This document shows positions 33,340-48,898 of a stretch of 64,000 nt of DNA, one piece after another. The position numbers and the translations under genes were made by a program. Where the stretch lies: positions 1,364,001 to 1,428,000 of the forward strand of contig JAJFPB010000002.1 of the NCBI GenBank assembly GCA_020881915.1, read 5' to 3'. Positions within the stretch are counted from its first letter, which is position 1. Each line of letters begins with the position of its first letter. Source of the DNA: Paramyrothecium sp. XJ0827. Lineage: Eukaryota; Ascomycota; Sordariomycetes; Hypocreales; Stachybotryaceae. Under the pieces are notes generated by a model that made no database searches, had not been told where the DNA came from, and was given only the letters and a program-made list of their open reading frames with translations.

Positions 33340-34904
33340 GATGAAGCAATTTCAAGTTTGTAACAATAATCAAAATCTGTTATACTGCCAATTATGTCAG
33401 AGCCCGGATGGTCAAAATGCGAAACTCAATATGTCAGTGGGGGTCCGGAGAAGGAGGGCATAATAGCGCAAAAGATCTGTGGCGGTTGAGCAGAGCCGAA
33501 GTTGAGCTGGATAAGCGTTTGGCATCTGCACACCTGGAAAGGGTACCACTTGGCTCGCCAGCTGTATTGCAAGGCACAAGTTCCTGAAGTTGTGTAGTTG
33601 CGACCAGTACGTATGCCAACTACATGTGCAATGACTCTTGTATGAGGCACGAAGCCGATGCACAACAGCTGGGATTGTCGCAAACTTGCCATGTGGCGCC
33701 AAAATCCAAGAAGAGTATGAACTCACCACTAAGAGTATGCCGGTTTCGCTAGGATGCCTGTTGCGCACAAATCTATCATGTTGGCTCGAAAGCTGGCGAA
33801 GATCTGCTTGGGCGGCGGGGAGCGACCAAAGGACGAGCCAGCAAACGCAGATTTTCGCAAGCGTCAACCAAGCGACTCAAGAGCTCGGGCGAATCTGGAG
33901 AAAAGCCGTGAAATAGACGGGGGCGCCGCAGTACTGGAGGCTCCCGGCGAAGCTGTGTCTCGCTTCCGGTGGTGATGTGATGGAGGGAGGAATTGACGTC
34001 CACGGTGAAAAGCTTCCCCACGTCCGGCAGCGTCACGCCGAGAGAGGTGGCCATTGCCCCCTGCGAGTCACGTGCTAGGGACCCGATTCCTTGGTCAGTA
34101 CTCCTCACTGGCATCATCAAGTCTGAGGCCTCTCCACCTTGGAAAAGATAAATGCACTGGCATTGGAGGCTGCATACAGTTCAAGCAATATTCATGTTAA
34201 TGTCTTTTGCCACAACTCAATAAGCGTTAATTTAACGTAGTGTTTTTGGAAAAAATGTTGTGCTCAGCACATGAAGTAGTGTCAGACCGGTACAAATTCA
34301 CCCACCACCGAGATGAACAATTGTGTGCAACGGACTTGCCATTCCATGACGACACAACGATAGTCACAATCAAAACGTAATGTTACATATATCTACTAGC
34401 AAACACAACGCATAGCTCTATAACCAAGACTATGCTATGTAGACGTTTCAAAAAGGATACACCTCCTCTTAGTCTGTTACAGGGTAAGCAAACTGTGCCG
34501 GATTCACGAAATGAAACTGTTGTAGTGTGCATTGGGAGCTTGGCGATCCTACCTAGCATGAAGAGAATACGCGTTCATGGTAATTCAAAATCTGGAGGCC
34601 TAAGCTGGATAGTAGATCCTGTTCCTGGACTAGGGTCTCGTGGTATAAAATGGCCATTGCTTGAGAAGTCGAGTGTTATTGAACCCTGCCAAGAGCGAAG
34701 GCGAGCAAGCTGAGATGAGATGAAAGGGATTTACTATTTGAAATAATTAAATCGAGGGGTTTCCCCTTTCACTCATATTATTCTCATTTTGGATCATACA
34801 TAGCTCGCTTGCCCTGTTGTCCCTTTTGTTCACCCCTTGGGCATTGAGATGCCTGTTTCAATGTCCACCATCCCTCAACGAATACTTTGTCCCCGCAACT
34901 GGTC
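33340..34904. other. 1.6 kb intergenic region, PAT1 upstream / GST 3' flank
   Basis: The PAT1-proximal part should hold its promoter and leader. From about 34130 to 34790 the sequence is noticeably AT-rich, unlike most of the window, with short frames lacking features. No transposon ends, target duplications or repeats are visible. Confidence 0.45.
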
Positions 34905-36188
34905 TCAATTCTTGCTGATGGTAGAAGAAGCAACCTTAACGGCGGCGACCTCTTCGTCAAGAGGTAGAATATGCGGCAGTGGCCCCAATGGTGTGATGGA
35001 GAGAGGGTTGATTTGGGTGTGGCTGCGGGTATAATGCCACTTGATGTGCTCAAACTGAGTTGTGTCCTTGAACGCAGAGTGCTGCCAGTAGAGATTGCGC
35101 ATCCAAAGGTGCAGGCGTGGGTAACCGGAACGAATATCTCGGATATTGCACTTGAAGTGCTGGACATAGACAGGGTCGAATCGGACCAGAGTGACGTAGC
35201 TAAACACAAGCTAGTTAGTCGAAACTCGTGGACAGGACAGTGCATGACGGGGGTAGCAGGAATACTCACAGTCGTACGTCGACTTCCGTCAGGTGCTTGC
35301 CTAGATAGTAAGGGCCATCGTGACCGGAGAGATGGTTTTCGGCCTTGTCGAGGGCTTCAAATAGAGCCTTGACGTTTTTCTCGTAGGCCTCGGCTGTCGT
35401 GGCAAAGCCAGACTTGTAAACGCCGTTGTTGATCAAATCGTACATCCACTCATGAGCATCGTTAATCGTGGACTGCAGATTCTCTGGATAGAGGTCCACA
35501 GAACGGTATTCTTCCTCGATTAAGTCGTTGAACTGATTGCTAAGTCAGCGCTGGCTTTTCATTTGACAATAGCCCTGCGACTTACCTCAGTGTTGAGCAT
35601 GCGGATGATTTCGCTGCTTTCGTTGCTGACAATGCGCTTGGTCTTCTTGTCGTACAACACCGGAACAGTGAATCGACCCTCAAAATCCTTCTCGGACTCG
35701 TAGTATACATGGCGCAGATGTGTGAAGTCACCATGCCCCTCGATGGGGTCCGGAATCACGTTTTCACCAGGCTCCTTCTCATCCTTGGTGACAAAGCGCC
35801 ATCCACCTTCGCCAAGATGCCAATGCACGACAGAGAAGGTAATGAGGTCCTCTAGGCCTTTGAGCTTCCTGGTGATGAGAGTCCGGTGCGCCTAGCAAAT
35901 GTAAGTGAGTCGGACGTGGTAGGTAAAGCATCTTACAACAGTCGAACGAACTTACCCAGGGGCATGCATAGCTAACGTAGAGATGATAACGACCCTTCTC
36001 GGGCGGGAACTCGGCGCCGCTCTCGCGGGAGATCCAATTCCGGAACGAGCTGACCTGACGCTTAAACTCGCCCGAGTTGTCGCCGGGCTTGACCCAGTCG
36101 GTAATCTTGCTTGCTGCCGACTAAGCGTTGAGGCACGGGTTAGCTATTGATTCACAGCGCGGAGTTGCACATGTTCTTTACTTGCCAT
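34905..36188 (-). CDS. Omega-type glutathione S-transferase (ECM4 / glutathionyl-hydroquinone reductase family)
   Basis: Five exons: 36188-36182, 36113-35956, 35891-35586, 35532-35270 and 35199-34905, giving 342 aa. The first coding exon is only 7 nt (ATGGCAA). The cut giving MATSKITDWVKPGDNSGEF is the one that keeps frame and family likeness. The thioredoxin-fold domain has the catalytic-Cys motif YACPWAHRTL, then FEGRFTVPVLYDKK and NESSEIIRMLNTEF. The helical C-terminal domain has LGKHLTEVDVRLYVTLVRFD and YPRLHLWMRNLYW. These enzymes reduce S-glutathionyl conjugates of quinones and have glutaredoxin-like thiol transferase activity, in the cytosol. The length and both signature blocks match fungal ECM4-like proteins. 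A TATATA lies about 255 bp upstream. Confidence 0.9.
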
Positions 36189-38445
36189 TTTGGGCTGATG
36201 ACTAAAAGCCCTCGAGACGCTGAAGAAGGGAGGTGTTGGCGGGCGGAAGGTTGAGTGCTGATTTGTTGACAAAGATGAAAGTGTTTTTGGGGAAAGTGTT
36301 CTTGATGAAAGTCGGAGGGTGCGCGTTTGTGGGTGCTTATTGCACAGAAATGTCACAGATCTGGAAGCTTGACGTGATATCGTCATTGACAATTCTTTTA
36401 ATATTTTCAGCTCGGAGTGAGGGGGAGATGCGGCGAGTGTGCCATATATAACGCGACCATGGAAAAACGTCCATTGGGCTGCTCTACTAAGCTTCCGCAC
36501 TAGATGACATTGCTTTTACTACTACAGGCAGTATTGGTTGGTAACGGCGAGCTTTCCATTACTGCTCGCCTACGTAAGGCAAGTGCGGCGAATGCTCAGG
36601 TAAACTGTTTGTCATTGGTTTCTAATGCTTTTATAAGTTAGCCTAGAGGAGGCGCCCCTCCCCGGGAAGTGCGGGTCCCAAAAGTGGATGAGAATCATAT
36701 TTGTGCTGTAAGGCCTGCCGCTGCGCCGTCTGGTGTTCAAGCTGCACCTGAAATGCGAGATACCCTGGAGCTGGCATTGACTGAGACGTGTCCCATTGGG
36801 TTACAGCGTGGCATTAGCAGTCCAGCTTCCTCTTCGTGCCCCTTGTGTCGACAAAGTGTTGATAAGGATGGCCCTGGTGTCTCAGGCTGCCCGAAACTTT
36901 CGGGAACACATTCATTCCAATGCTGCGGCACCTGGTGTAGTTCCAGTTGAGACAGGCAAAACAAGAAAATAAAGGGTAAGAAGGAACATAAATAAATCAG
37001 ATGCATGGAAAGGCGATAAAGTAATATATCATGTCGTGATCAATGGAGAGAGCCGTTGATTGCATTGATCACCTCCCATAGATTCGTAGTCAATTCTAGA
37101 CTTGAACAGCATTTTGCGTGGGCTCTGGTTCCAAGATCTCACACACCTAGATACTGCAGTCTGTCTTCATTCTAACCCTTTTTCTGGCATAGCGGGCGGG
37201 CTTGCCTTTGATCTACTATCGTCGGACAGAAGCACTGCGGATTGAATTTCATCTCATGCCAGTAGCTGAAGGAGCTGGGTGGATCTGTGCTGCATAGGGG
37301 TTCGTACCAGTGGCTGACACTGAAATTGCTAGGTACGAGTAACTAGACTACCCTGCCTAAAAGAAAGGGCAACATTCCGCCTGAGACACGGTTCCAAAGA
37401 TTAATGTAAAGGGGCCTCTCTTTAATCCTTCTCCTGTTGATCGATGGAGAACGTTTGACTTGGAAGCAATTCTAGCAACAATCCCCATACCTTTCCTTTG
37501 CACCGTCGAAGTATGGGAAGGGGATCCATGCCATCAAGTTTAGGTAATATAACAATAATAATACAACCTGGTCCATGCCGTTGTCGATTACTAGGTGTTC
37601 CTCTCATTTCTGTCTTTCCTTTTTGGCGTCTTATTTGGCCGTGGCTACTAACCTGGTCTTAATCAATCAAAACCTGGAAAACATTCAACCCAGCTCAAAT
37701 ACACATTCGCTAGTGAGAGTAGAGGGCCACTCGAACATCAACCGACCTGGCGCACTGTCAAGGTATGTTTGGCCCACTTGGCATTGGATCGCTGTCGGAT
37801 ACGAGATCTTGGTTAACGTTCACCTGGCCTTTAGCAGCTCTTAGTTAACCCACGTCAGCTTTACAGTAAGGTGAGGTACCGCAGGTCAGGGTACCTAAGG
37901 TAACCCTAGTGCAAGTAACACGCCGCCCGCTCACCGTACGATACGGGGCGCAGGACGGCGCGACACGGTGCTGAACAGGGCATTGCGGTGCTGTAGTCGC
38001 GCTGCACCTTGAATGGCATAGCGACCTTTCGGTGCCTGTATTCCGTGCGAACCTTTTTGTCTCGGACAGGCTGGGCTGCCTTGTCTCCTCTTCAATCTGC
38101 TCACGCCTACCAGGCTGGTGCACCCCCACCCCTTGACCTCCCCTTTCTCGTATCTCCAGCCAGACTGGGCAAAACCCTCCAACAATCCCATCTCTCTGGC
38201 CTCCACCCACTTTGAGACACACCCCTTTCTGCCCTTGGACACCCTGGCTCACCCCTGAACTTTTTTGGGCTTGGGTCCAGAACGTACATTCGACAGTCCC
38301 TCGACAGTCGCCAGCGCAGCGCCTCTTCGCAATCTTCTGCTGCTTTTCATCGTCCTTCGTCCTTCCCGACCGCACCTCATCACCTCGTTGGGATACCATC
38401 AGAACAGCGGCCATCCGGATTGACCCCTCTGATAGCCTTTTCACC
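36189..38445. other. 2.3 kb divergent intergenic region, GST / KRE2
   Basis: Holds the GST promoter on the left and a long pyrimidine-rich KRE2 leader on the right (about 38040-38445). GGTACCTAAGGTAACC at 37890-37905 is a copy of the palindromic motif discussed below. Overlapping small frames around 36670-36950 and 37845-38450 have no recognisable domain. Confidence 0.5.
37890..37905. repeat. Palindromic TACCTAAGGTA motif copy
   Basis: GGTACCTAAGGTAACC with further GGTACC and GTAAGGTGAGG close upstream (37866-37880). Same core as the copies near 48150, 48640, 56590 and 59520. Confidence 0.6.
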
Positions 38446-39919
38446 ATGGCGGGTGGAAACGCGCGTTACGTGCGCTACATTGTCATTGCGATCTTCGTAC
38501 GTCTTCCTGCTGTTCCTGTTTGCTTAGGACTCTCCTCCCATGCTGGCCCGAACTCTGTCTCTTCTAACATGTGTCGTCTTCACTCTTCGCGCAGACCCTT
38601 ATTATCTTCTACTACGTCTCTCACTCCAAGTATGAGGGCGTCCCCATCCCCGGCGAATCCTTCCGAGAGGGCTGGCAGTCCTCCGTGAACAAGCAGCCCG
38701 CTGGCTCTAACGATGCCTCTCACAAGAAGCCCGCCGCGGTCTCGGGCGACGCCAAGCAGCACCCCTTGGCCATGACTCCGGCCGACCCAGGCTGGAATGA
38801 CCTCGTTGGCATCAATTCTGGCCCTCGCGTCAATGCTACCTTTGTGACCCTTGCCCGTAACAGCGACGTTTGGGATATCGCGAAGTCGATCCGCCAGGTC
38901 GAGGACCGCTTCAACCGACGTTACAACTACGACTGGGTATTCCTCAACGATAAGCCCTTCGACTCTACCTTCAAGAAGGTCACTACCTCCCTGGTCTCCG
39001 GCAACACTTTCTATGGCGAGATCCCCACTGAGCATTGGTCTTTCCCCGAGTGGATTGATCAGGAGAAGGCAAAGAAGGTTCGCGAGGACATGGCTGAGCG
39101 CAAGATCATCTATGGTGACTCCGTGAGCTACCGACACATGTGCCGCTTCGAGTCTGGCTTCTTCTTCCGTCATCCTCTCATGATGAACTACGAGTACTAC
39201 TGGCGTGTCGAGCCCTCCATCGAGCTCTACTGCGACATTCACTACGATCCCTTCCGCGTCATGGTTGAGCAGGGCAAGAAGTACAGCTTCGTCCTCAGTC
39301 TTTACGAGTACAAGGAGACCATTTCGACCCTTTGGGACAGCACCAAGAAGTTCATCAAGAACCACCCCGAGCACATCGCTGCCGACAACTCTATGAAGTT
39401 CCTCAGCGACGACGGCGGTGACACCTACAACCTCTGCCACTTCGTGAGTCGTCATCCTTTTCTCATCCGATATGAACCTTTTATTAACGTACTTGTCTAG
39501 TGGTCCAACTTCGAAGTTGGCAGCTTGGATTGGCTGCGAAGCCAAGCTTACATTGACTTTTTCGAGTCCCTTGATCAGGATGGTGGCTTCTTCTATGAAC
39601 GTTGGGGTGATGCTCCCGTTCACTCCATTGCTGCTGGTCTTCTGCTCAACAAGAGCGAGATTCACTTCTTCAACGACATTGCCTACTGGCACGTCCCCTT
39701 CACCCACTGCCCCACTGGTGAACAGAAGCGTCTCGATCTGAAATGCACTTGCAATCCCAAAGATAACTTTGACTGGAAGGGTTATTCTTGTAAGTCTACT
39801 CTCAAGTCACCAATTAGGTTAAGAGGCCAATGCTGATTTTCTCATTTGCAGGCACCTCCAGATTCTTTGACATTAACGGAATCGACAAGCCCGAGGGCTA
39901 TGAGAACCAGCAAGATTAA
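38446..39919 (+). CDS. KRE2: Golgi alpha-1,2-mannosyltransferase, KRE2/MNT1 family (GT15)
   Basis: Four exons, 38446-38496, 38595-39443, 39501-39789 and 39852-39919, give 418 aa. A short N-terminal cytoplasmic tail and one signal anchor (residues about 8-24) make a type II Golgi protein, followed by a Ser/Ala/Lys stem. The catalytic domain has [32 protein letters not shown], the [15 protein letters not shown] block with acidic catalytic residues, and [14 protein letters not shown] with [17 protein letters not shown]15 enzymes add alpha-1,2-mannose to O-linked and N-linked glycans from GDP-Man with Mn2+. The first intron cuts within the membrane anchor. Its ortholog in yeast is needed for beta-1,6-glucan and wall mannan, which fits the nearby wall-integrity kinase PKC1 only in a general way. 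Confidence 0.95.
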
Positions 39920-40369
39920 ACAGCTTAATGCAACATGTTGAAAGAGTCGGCGCGTATTTTTACATCGCACTCAGGTTGTCATCGCAGGCTAGCGAACAAA
40001 TCCACCCGTCTCCAGCTCTGAAATGCGATAGGAACATAGGAGAGTGGCTGGGTGTACGAGGAACCGGGGAAAACTACACTTAAAGTGCGGGATAGGCGTC
40101 TGGGTTAAGAAGATGCTTTGGACAATTTAACGGTTGTAAATATTTCTATGAATTTGTGATAGGCTACTCGATGGGTTTCCAAGACATTGTAGCCATGTCT
40201 TTTCCTATGAGCCTCGACTCCCGCGCGATCGTACAAGTTTTATACGTGAACATGCTAATAGTACAACACACCTCGCGTGACCTGATCGGCCACCCTCTCA
40301 TCTTCATAAATCAAAGACTCGACGCTTCGCCATTTGTGAAGGACACTACTCGGTCAACCAATTGACCGT
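39920..40369. other. Convergent 3' region, KRE2 / uS12m
   Basis: 450 bp between convergent stops with no recognisable coding content. Confidence 0.5.
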
Positions 40370-41056
40370 CTAACCAACGGTCGCTGTCTTGGGTTTCTTC
40401 GTGCCGTACTTGCTACGGCTTGTTACGCGGTTCGCAACACCACCCTACACAACAGAAAAACCATCAATTAGCCCAACTGGTCTGTTTTCCGGACAAGAAC
40501 AACAAGTAGCTCAAGCAAGGGGCTTGGCCAGGCGAACGGAGTCGCCCAGGATAAAACTTACCAGATCCAACGCTCCACGCACCAGGTGGTATCGCACACC
40601 AGGACAATCCTGCGACCTGCCGCCACGCACGAGCACGACGCTGTGCTGCTGGATGTTGTGGCCCTCGCCGGGGATGTAGGCGGAGATGGTGGCGCCCGAG
40701 GACAGCCTGACACGGGCCACCTTTCGCTCGCCCGAGTTGGGCTTCTTGGGGCGGACGACGCCGACGCGCAGGCACACGCCCTTGAGGGCCGGGGCGCCGA
40801 CGTTGGACAGGGCGGGCGAGACGGCGTGGCGCGCGCGCTTGCCCTTGCGGCAGCCGCGGAGGACCTGGTTCAGCGTCGCTGGCCGCGCGGCGGTCGTCGA
40901 GAAGGCGCTGCGGAAGAGCGGCGTCTGAAGGGTCTGGACGATGATGGAGGAGTAGGGAGAGGAGGACGGCGGCGCGAGGCGGGCGGTGGTGGCGGCGGAG
41001 AAGAGCGACCGCCTCGTGGGGGGGGAGAAGAACTGGCGGAGGATGGAGCCGACCAT
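40370..41056 (-). CDS. MRPS12: Mitochondrial ribosomal protein uS12m (MRPS12)
   Basis: Two exons, 41056-40562 and 40444-40370, give 189 aa; the 117-nt phase-0 intron has GTAAGT and TGTAG ends. The first ~75 residues are a Ser/Arg/Ala-rich mitochondrial presequence ending near [14 protein letters not shown]. The mature part is classical S12: [92 protein letters not shown] and a [10 protein letters not shown] tail. It sits at the decoding centre of the small mitoribosomal subunit and helps control accuracy. The upstream in-frame extension is discarded because the family starts at MVGSIL-like residues. Confidence 0.95.
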
Positions 41057-41563
41057 GGCGGGCAATTGTTGAGCTCTGGACGTATCAATGGTTGTGCCCT
41101 TTCGAACAGCTCCTTCACTCGACCTCCAGATATCGGCCTTCACTACTTGCCCATACCAATTGCTCCTCGAAATCTCACTTGGGAAAATTGTGGTCACGTG
41201 CACGAATACCGGACAATTGAAGCACCGGTCTCCGGATCGACCACGGGCTTTGTCCCAGCAGATCTATCACATGCCTTCCGTGACGTCAGCGGGTAAACCC
41301 CGGGTCACCCCACAGTTTGACTCGAGGTTACCCTCGGCTGATGGCGGATACCCTCATGCTTTTACCCCGGCTGGCCGGCCGAGCGACCGCCACCAAAGCG
41401 CCGGCTGCGAGACCTCTCCTCTTGGTTTCCCCAGGGTTTTTTTCCCATTGAACTTTCAGAAAAAGCCATATCTCTCCTTTCCTTTCACAGAAGTTTTCTC
41501 TTCACAAGCGTGCTTGATCTGGAGTAATTGGGGGTGTCCACCGGTGTCTCATAAGCAGCAATC
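41057..41563. promoter_or_regulatory. Divergent promoter region, MRPS12 / acyl-CoA dehydrogenase
   Basis: 507 bp between divergent start codons of two mitochondrial genes. CCAAT occurs at 41156-41160 and ATTGG near 41526, so a HAP-complex input to both is possible but not shown. Confidence 0.4.
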
Positions 41564-43036
41564 ATGTCCTCTTCCACTTTCACACGCCTTCTGCGGCCCG
41601 CGATCCGTGGGAGCCGCGGCCTCTCGAGGAGGCTACCAGGTGCTTCCGTCGCGAGGCCTGCGACGCAGATGAACCTGTAAGAACGTCCCTGCTGAAAAAC
41701 ATTGTTAGCCCTGCTTCCGCCCTCTAACGAAAGCCGCGTCGCCCAGGCTCCGTCCCCTCTCCACCACGCCCTCCCGCCGCTCCCCTGACATCTCCGAGAT
41801 CCCTCCTACGCCCATCAGCCACCTCTCCGAGGTCGAGTCGGCCATGGCCGACACGGTGCAGAAGTTCGCCAACGAGGTCGTGCTGCCCAAGGTCCGCGAG
41901 ATGGACGAGGCCGAGGCCATGGACCCCGCGATTGTCGAGCAGCTCTTCGAGCAGGGCCTCATGGGCGTCGAAATCCCCGAGGAGTACGGCGGTGCCGGCA
42001 TGAACTTCACCGCCGCCATCATCGGCATCGAGGAGCTTGCCCGTGTCGACCCCAGCGTCAGCGTGCTCGTCGACGTCCACAACACCCTCTGCAACACCGC
42101 CCTCATCAAGTGGGGATCCGAGGCCCTCAAGCAGAAGTGGCTGCCCCGTCTCGCCACCAACACCGTGGCCTCCTTCTGCCTGTCCGAGCCTGTCTCCGGC
42201 TCTGACGCCTTCGCCCTGGCCACCCGGGCCACCGAGACAAGCGACGGCTTCGTCATCAACGGTAGTAAGATGTGGATCACCAACTCGATGGAGGCCGGCT
42301 TCTTCATCGTCTTCGCCAACCTCGACCCCAGCAAGGGCTACCGCGGCATCAGCGCCTTCATTGTCGAGAAGGACACCCCCGGGTTCTCCATCGCTAAGAA
42401 GGAGAAGAAGCTCGGCATCCGTGCCAGCAGCACCTGCGTTCTCAACTTCGACGATGTCAAGATCCCCAAGGAGAACCTCTTGGGTGAGCGCGGCCAGGGC
42501 TACAAGTACGCCATTGGAATTCTCAACGAAGGCCGTATCGGTATCGCCGCTCAGATGACCGGTCTTGCCCTGGGCGCTTTCGAGAACGCCGCCCGCTACG
42601 TCTGGAACGACCGCAAGCAGTTCGGCTCCCTTGTCGGCGAGTTCCAGGGCATGCAGCACCAGATCGCCCAGTCGTACGTCGAGATCCAGGCCGCTCGCGC
42701 CCTTGTCTACAACGCTGCTCGCAAGAAGGAAGCTGGCGAGGAGTTTGTCAAGGACGCCGCCATGGCTAAGCTGTACGCCTCCCAGGTGGCTGGCCGCGTT
42801 AGCGGTCTGGCAGTGGAATGGATGGGTGGCATGGGCTTCGTCCGCGAGGGTCTTGCCGAGAAGTTCTTCCGCGACAGCAAGATTGGTGCCATCTACGAGG
42901 GCACCAGCAACATCCAGTAAGTCACGAGTTCTCCTTCGCCGTCTTGACGCTGTGGGTCCAGGTTTCTCATTTGCTAACACCTGCACCTAGATTGAACACG
43001 ATTGCCAAGCTGCTGCAAAAGGAGTACACTGCTTAG
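41564..43036 (+). CDS. Short/branched-chain acyl-CoA dehydrogenase, mitochondrial
   Basis: Three exons, 41564-41676, 41747-42916 and 42991-43036, give 442 aa. Residues 1-50 form an Arg/Ser-rich mitochondrial presequence. The acyl-CoA dehydrogenase fold is complete: GLMGVEIPEEYGGAGM, the FAD motif CLSEPVSGSDAFALATRA, GSKMWITNSMEAGFFIVFAN, the family signature region LLGERGQGYKYAI, and WNDRKQFGSLVGEFQGMQ. The catalytic base is expected to be Glu422 in IYEGTSNIQ. Closest in type to the 2-methyl-branched/short-chain class (ACADSB-like), so it probably acts in isoleucine or valine breakdown, passing electrons to ETF. Substrate choice cannot be settled from motifs. The final exon codes for only about 15 residues (NTIAKLLQKEYTA). 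Confidence 0.92.
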
Positions 43037-43651
43037 ACCATTTTTGTTATAGAGCGATGGATTCGAGGATGGGAGATTTTCAGATATCCATGTAGCATAT
43101 TGGCCAAATGAAATATAAAAAGATACAACGCCATATTCTCATTCCTTGTTTGTGCACAAGGTCCCTTTGTACTAAAAGAATGGGTGGGCTACATTATCAA
43201 AGCTTTCCGAACAATCGGCGTGGGACCCCCAATTGCCAAAGTCATTCATTTTCGAATGGTTGCCTTGGTCACGCAATCTCCACGCTCACTTGAATGTATC
43301 ATCTCTATCATATGAATGCTATTCTTCCACGCTTTTAACATTCCGCTGTTGGCTTTTGGGCCTATGCCACCAAGACGCCTCATATATCTTTTGTTAAGGT
43401 TGTCGCTTCATCAACCGCCCCGTCTCCTACCCACAATTGTCGTATGTTAAATGCTCATGTATACGAGCCCCATCTTGATTTGCCTCGTCACAAATCCGCT
43501 ATCACGCTGCTCCTTTCACCGATCGAGGCATGGTACCTCCAGATCTGTCGAGCATAGCCTAGTCATTCCCTTGCCTAGTGCCTAATGGAAAATACACAAC
43601 TTAGCCAGTAGTGGTAGCTCTTCGGGGAACCTTCGACAAGTAATGACAACA
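43037..43651. other. Convergent 3' region, acyl-CoA dehydrogenase / PKC1
   Basis: About 615 bp between convergent stops. Probably mainly the PKC1 3' UTR; no coding frame is supported. Confidence 0.5.
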
Positions 43652-47494
<3,843 letters not shown>

Positions 47495-48898
47495 CGTGAA
47501 GGGTGTTTGCGCGTTGCGTACGCGCAGGACGAGAACGAGGGTCGAATGCAGCTGCTAAGAGGTACTGGAACGTAAATGCGAGGAGTCGGGCTCGGCGTGT
47601 TGGGGCAGAGGGAGGATATAGAGATATAGGACCCCGAAAGTGTGTGCCACGGGCTGGAGGAGTGAGCGAGAGAACCCCTACAGTGCCGGTGCTACTGGTG
47701 AGTAGTAGTGGAGAGGTGGAGATAGAGGAAGGATGGTGTTTATGAGTGGTCGAGAAGATGTCGTCAGTGATGAATTTGGGGGAGGGGGGGTTGCAGTTGC
47801 TGCGGCGGGGTTTTTTGCGTGGCACATGTACCGGGCCAGCTTGACGAACGGACGCTGTTTTAGCGGGCAAAAGGTACCTGCCGTCTCTTAGGCACCAGTG
47901 CCAAGTACCTTGCGCTACCACCAGGACAGCGCGAGCCACCCGCCTAGTGCGGCAGTCGCGGAAGTATCTAACGAAGGACTGATACCTACCGCGCCCAAAG
48001 ACTGCTGTAGCCCGCCCGCAGTCTAGGACTTTTACAGCGAGTTCAAAGCGCACATCAAACGAGGGCGGGGCAGGTCATCTAGGACCAAGCTCAACTCCCT
48101 GCGCTTACCAACATACCTAGGTACCTACTAGTCGAGCTCTTCAAGCTTCAGTACCTACCTTAGCTAAGGTACCTTACCTTACCTAAGGTATGTAAGCCTG
48201 GACAAGATATAACATGTTGAAAAAGAATGCCAATGGGTCCCCATAGATATACGGACAAACTTTCTTGGCACGAGACTTGCCAACCTTGACACTGGGCCGG
48301 GACATATTCACATTTTCTACCATGCGGCTCCCGGGAGGTGACATGGATGTCCTGCAGCGTTGAAAAAAACCTGACGAATTTCCGCATGCCAGATAGGCCC
48401 CCGGGACCTCGCGCCTCGGCTCTGCCTTGCGTTATCGGCCACCGATCTGGGCCGATGGCTTGTGCCTATCGCTCAGCGGAAAAGCCCATGGCCCCCATCC
48501 ACGTAGGGCTGCGTATGCCAGCCCACAAATCGGGCAAAACGAGGCATGTTATTTGTGTAGGGCCGTAGGACCACCATGTATCTGGAAATGAGACGAGCGC
48601 CATCTGGTTCAAACTACCTTACCTGCCATTTAACTACCTTATTTAAGGTAAGCATGACCAGTGTAGTGGAATTTACAGCTTTTAAAAAAGCCGAAGAGGG
48701 GATTGTTAGCTCTGCTCACGCATGCTGCTCTTGACATCGTTTAGACTGAAGTCCGTGTCCAATTGCCCCAATTTGAAAATCTATCGAACGGAATTCTTGA
48801 CTTGTATGAACAACATATCCATCTATTTGTACAGTGATTTACAGAGTGTCCAAGACTTTGTTGGTACAGTATGCTGCTTCGCATAGCTCAAACAACGC
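47495..48898. other. 1.4 kb intergenic region upstream of PKC1
   Basis: Contains the PKC1 promoter and leader on its left and the SHE9 3' flank on its right. It is rich in TACCTAAGGTA-type palindromic copies (47871-47912, 48112-48195, 48613-48653). Frames on both strands have no recognisable domains. Confidence 0.5.
48112..48195. repeat. Cluster of palindromic TACCT/AGGTA motifs
   Basis: Within ~85 bp there are CTAGGTACCTAC, GTACCTACCTTAGC, TAAGGTACCTTACC and TTACCTAAGGTATG. The pieces are mutually inverted and could form hairpins. This is the densest copy of a motif that recurs in intergenic DNA of the window. Confidence 0.7.

Noticed and set aside
33412..33867. Minus-strand frame starting with a hydrophobic, signal-like stretch upstream of PAT1
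   Set aside because: It begins with TTG rather than ATG, has no family motif, and lies in the expected PAT1 leader.
38580..39707. 375-codon open frame antisense to KRE2
   Set aside because: Shadow frame of the mannosyltransferase exons; no recognisable motif, and it spans the real gene's introns.
41724..42986. 420-codon open frame antisense to the acyl-CoA dehydrogenase
   Set aside because: A mirror of a GC-rich, codon-biased real gene; the translation is Asp/Gly/Leu/Val-rich with no domain, while the sense strand encodes a complete enzyme.
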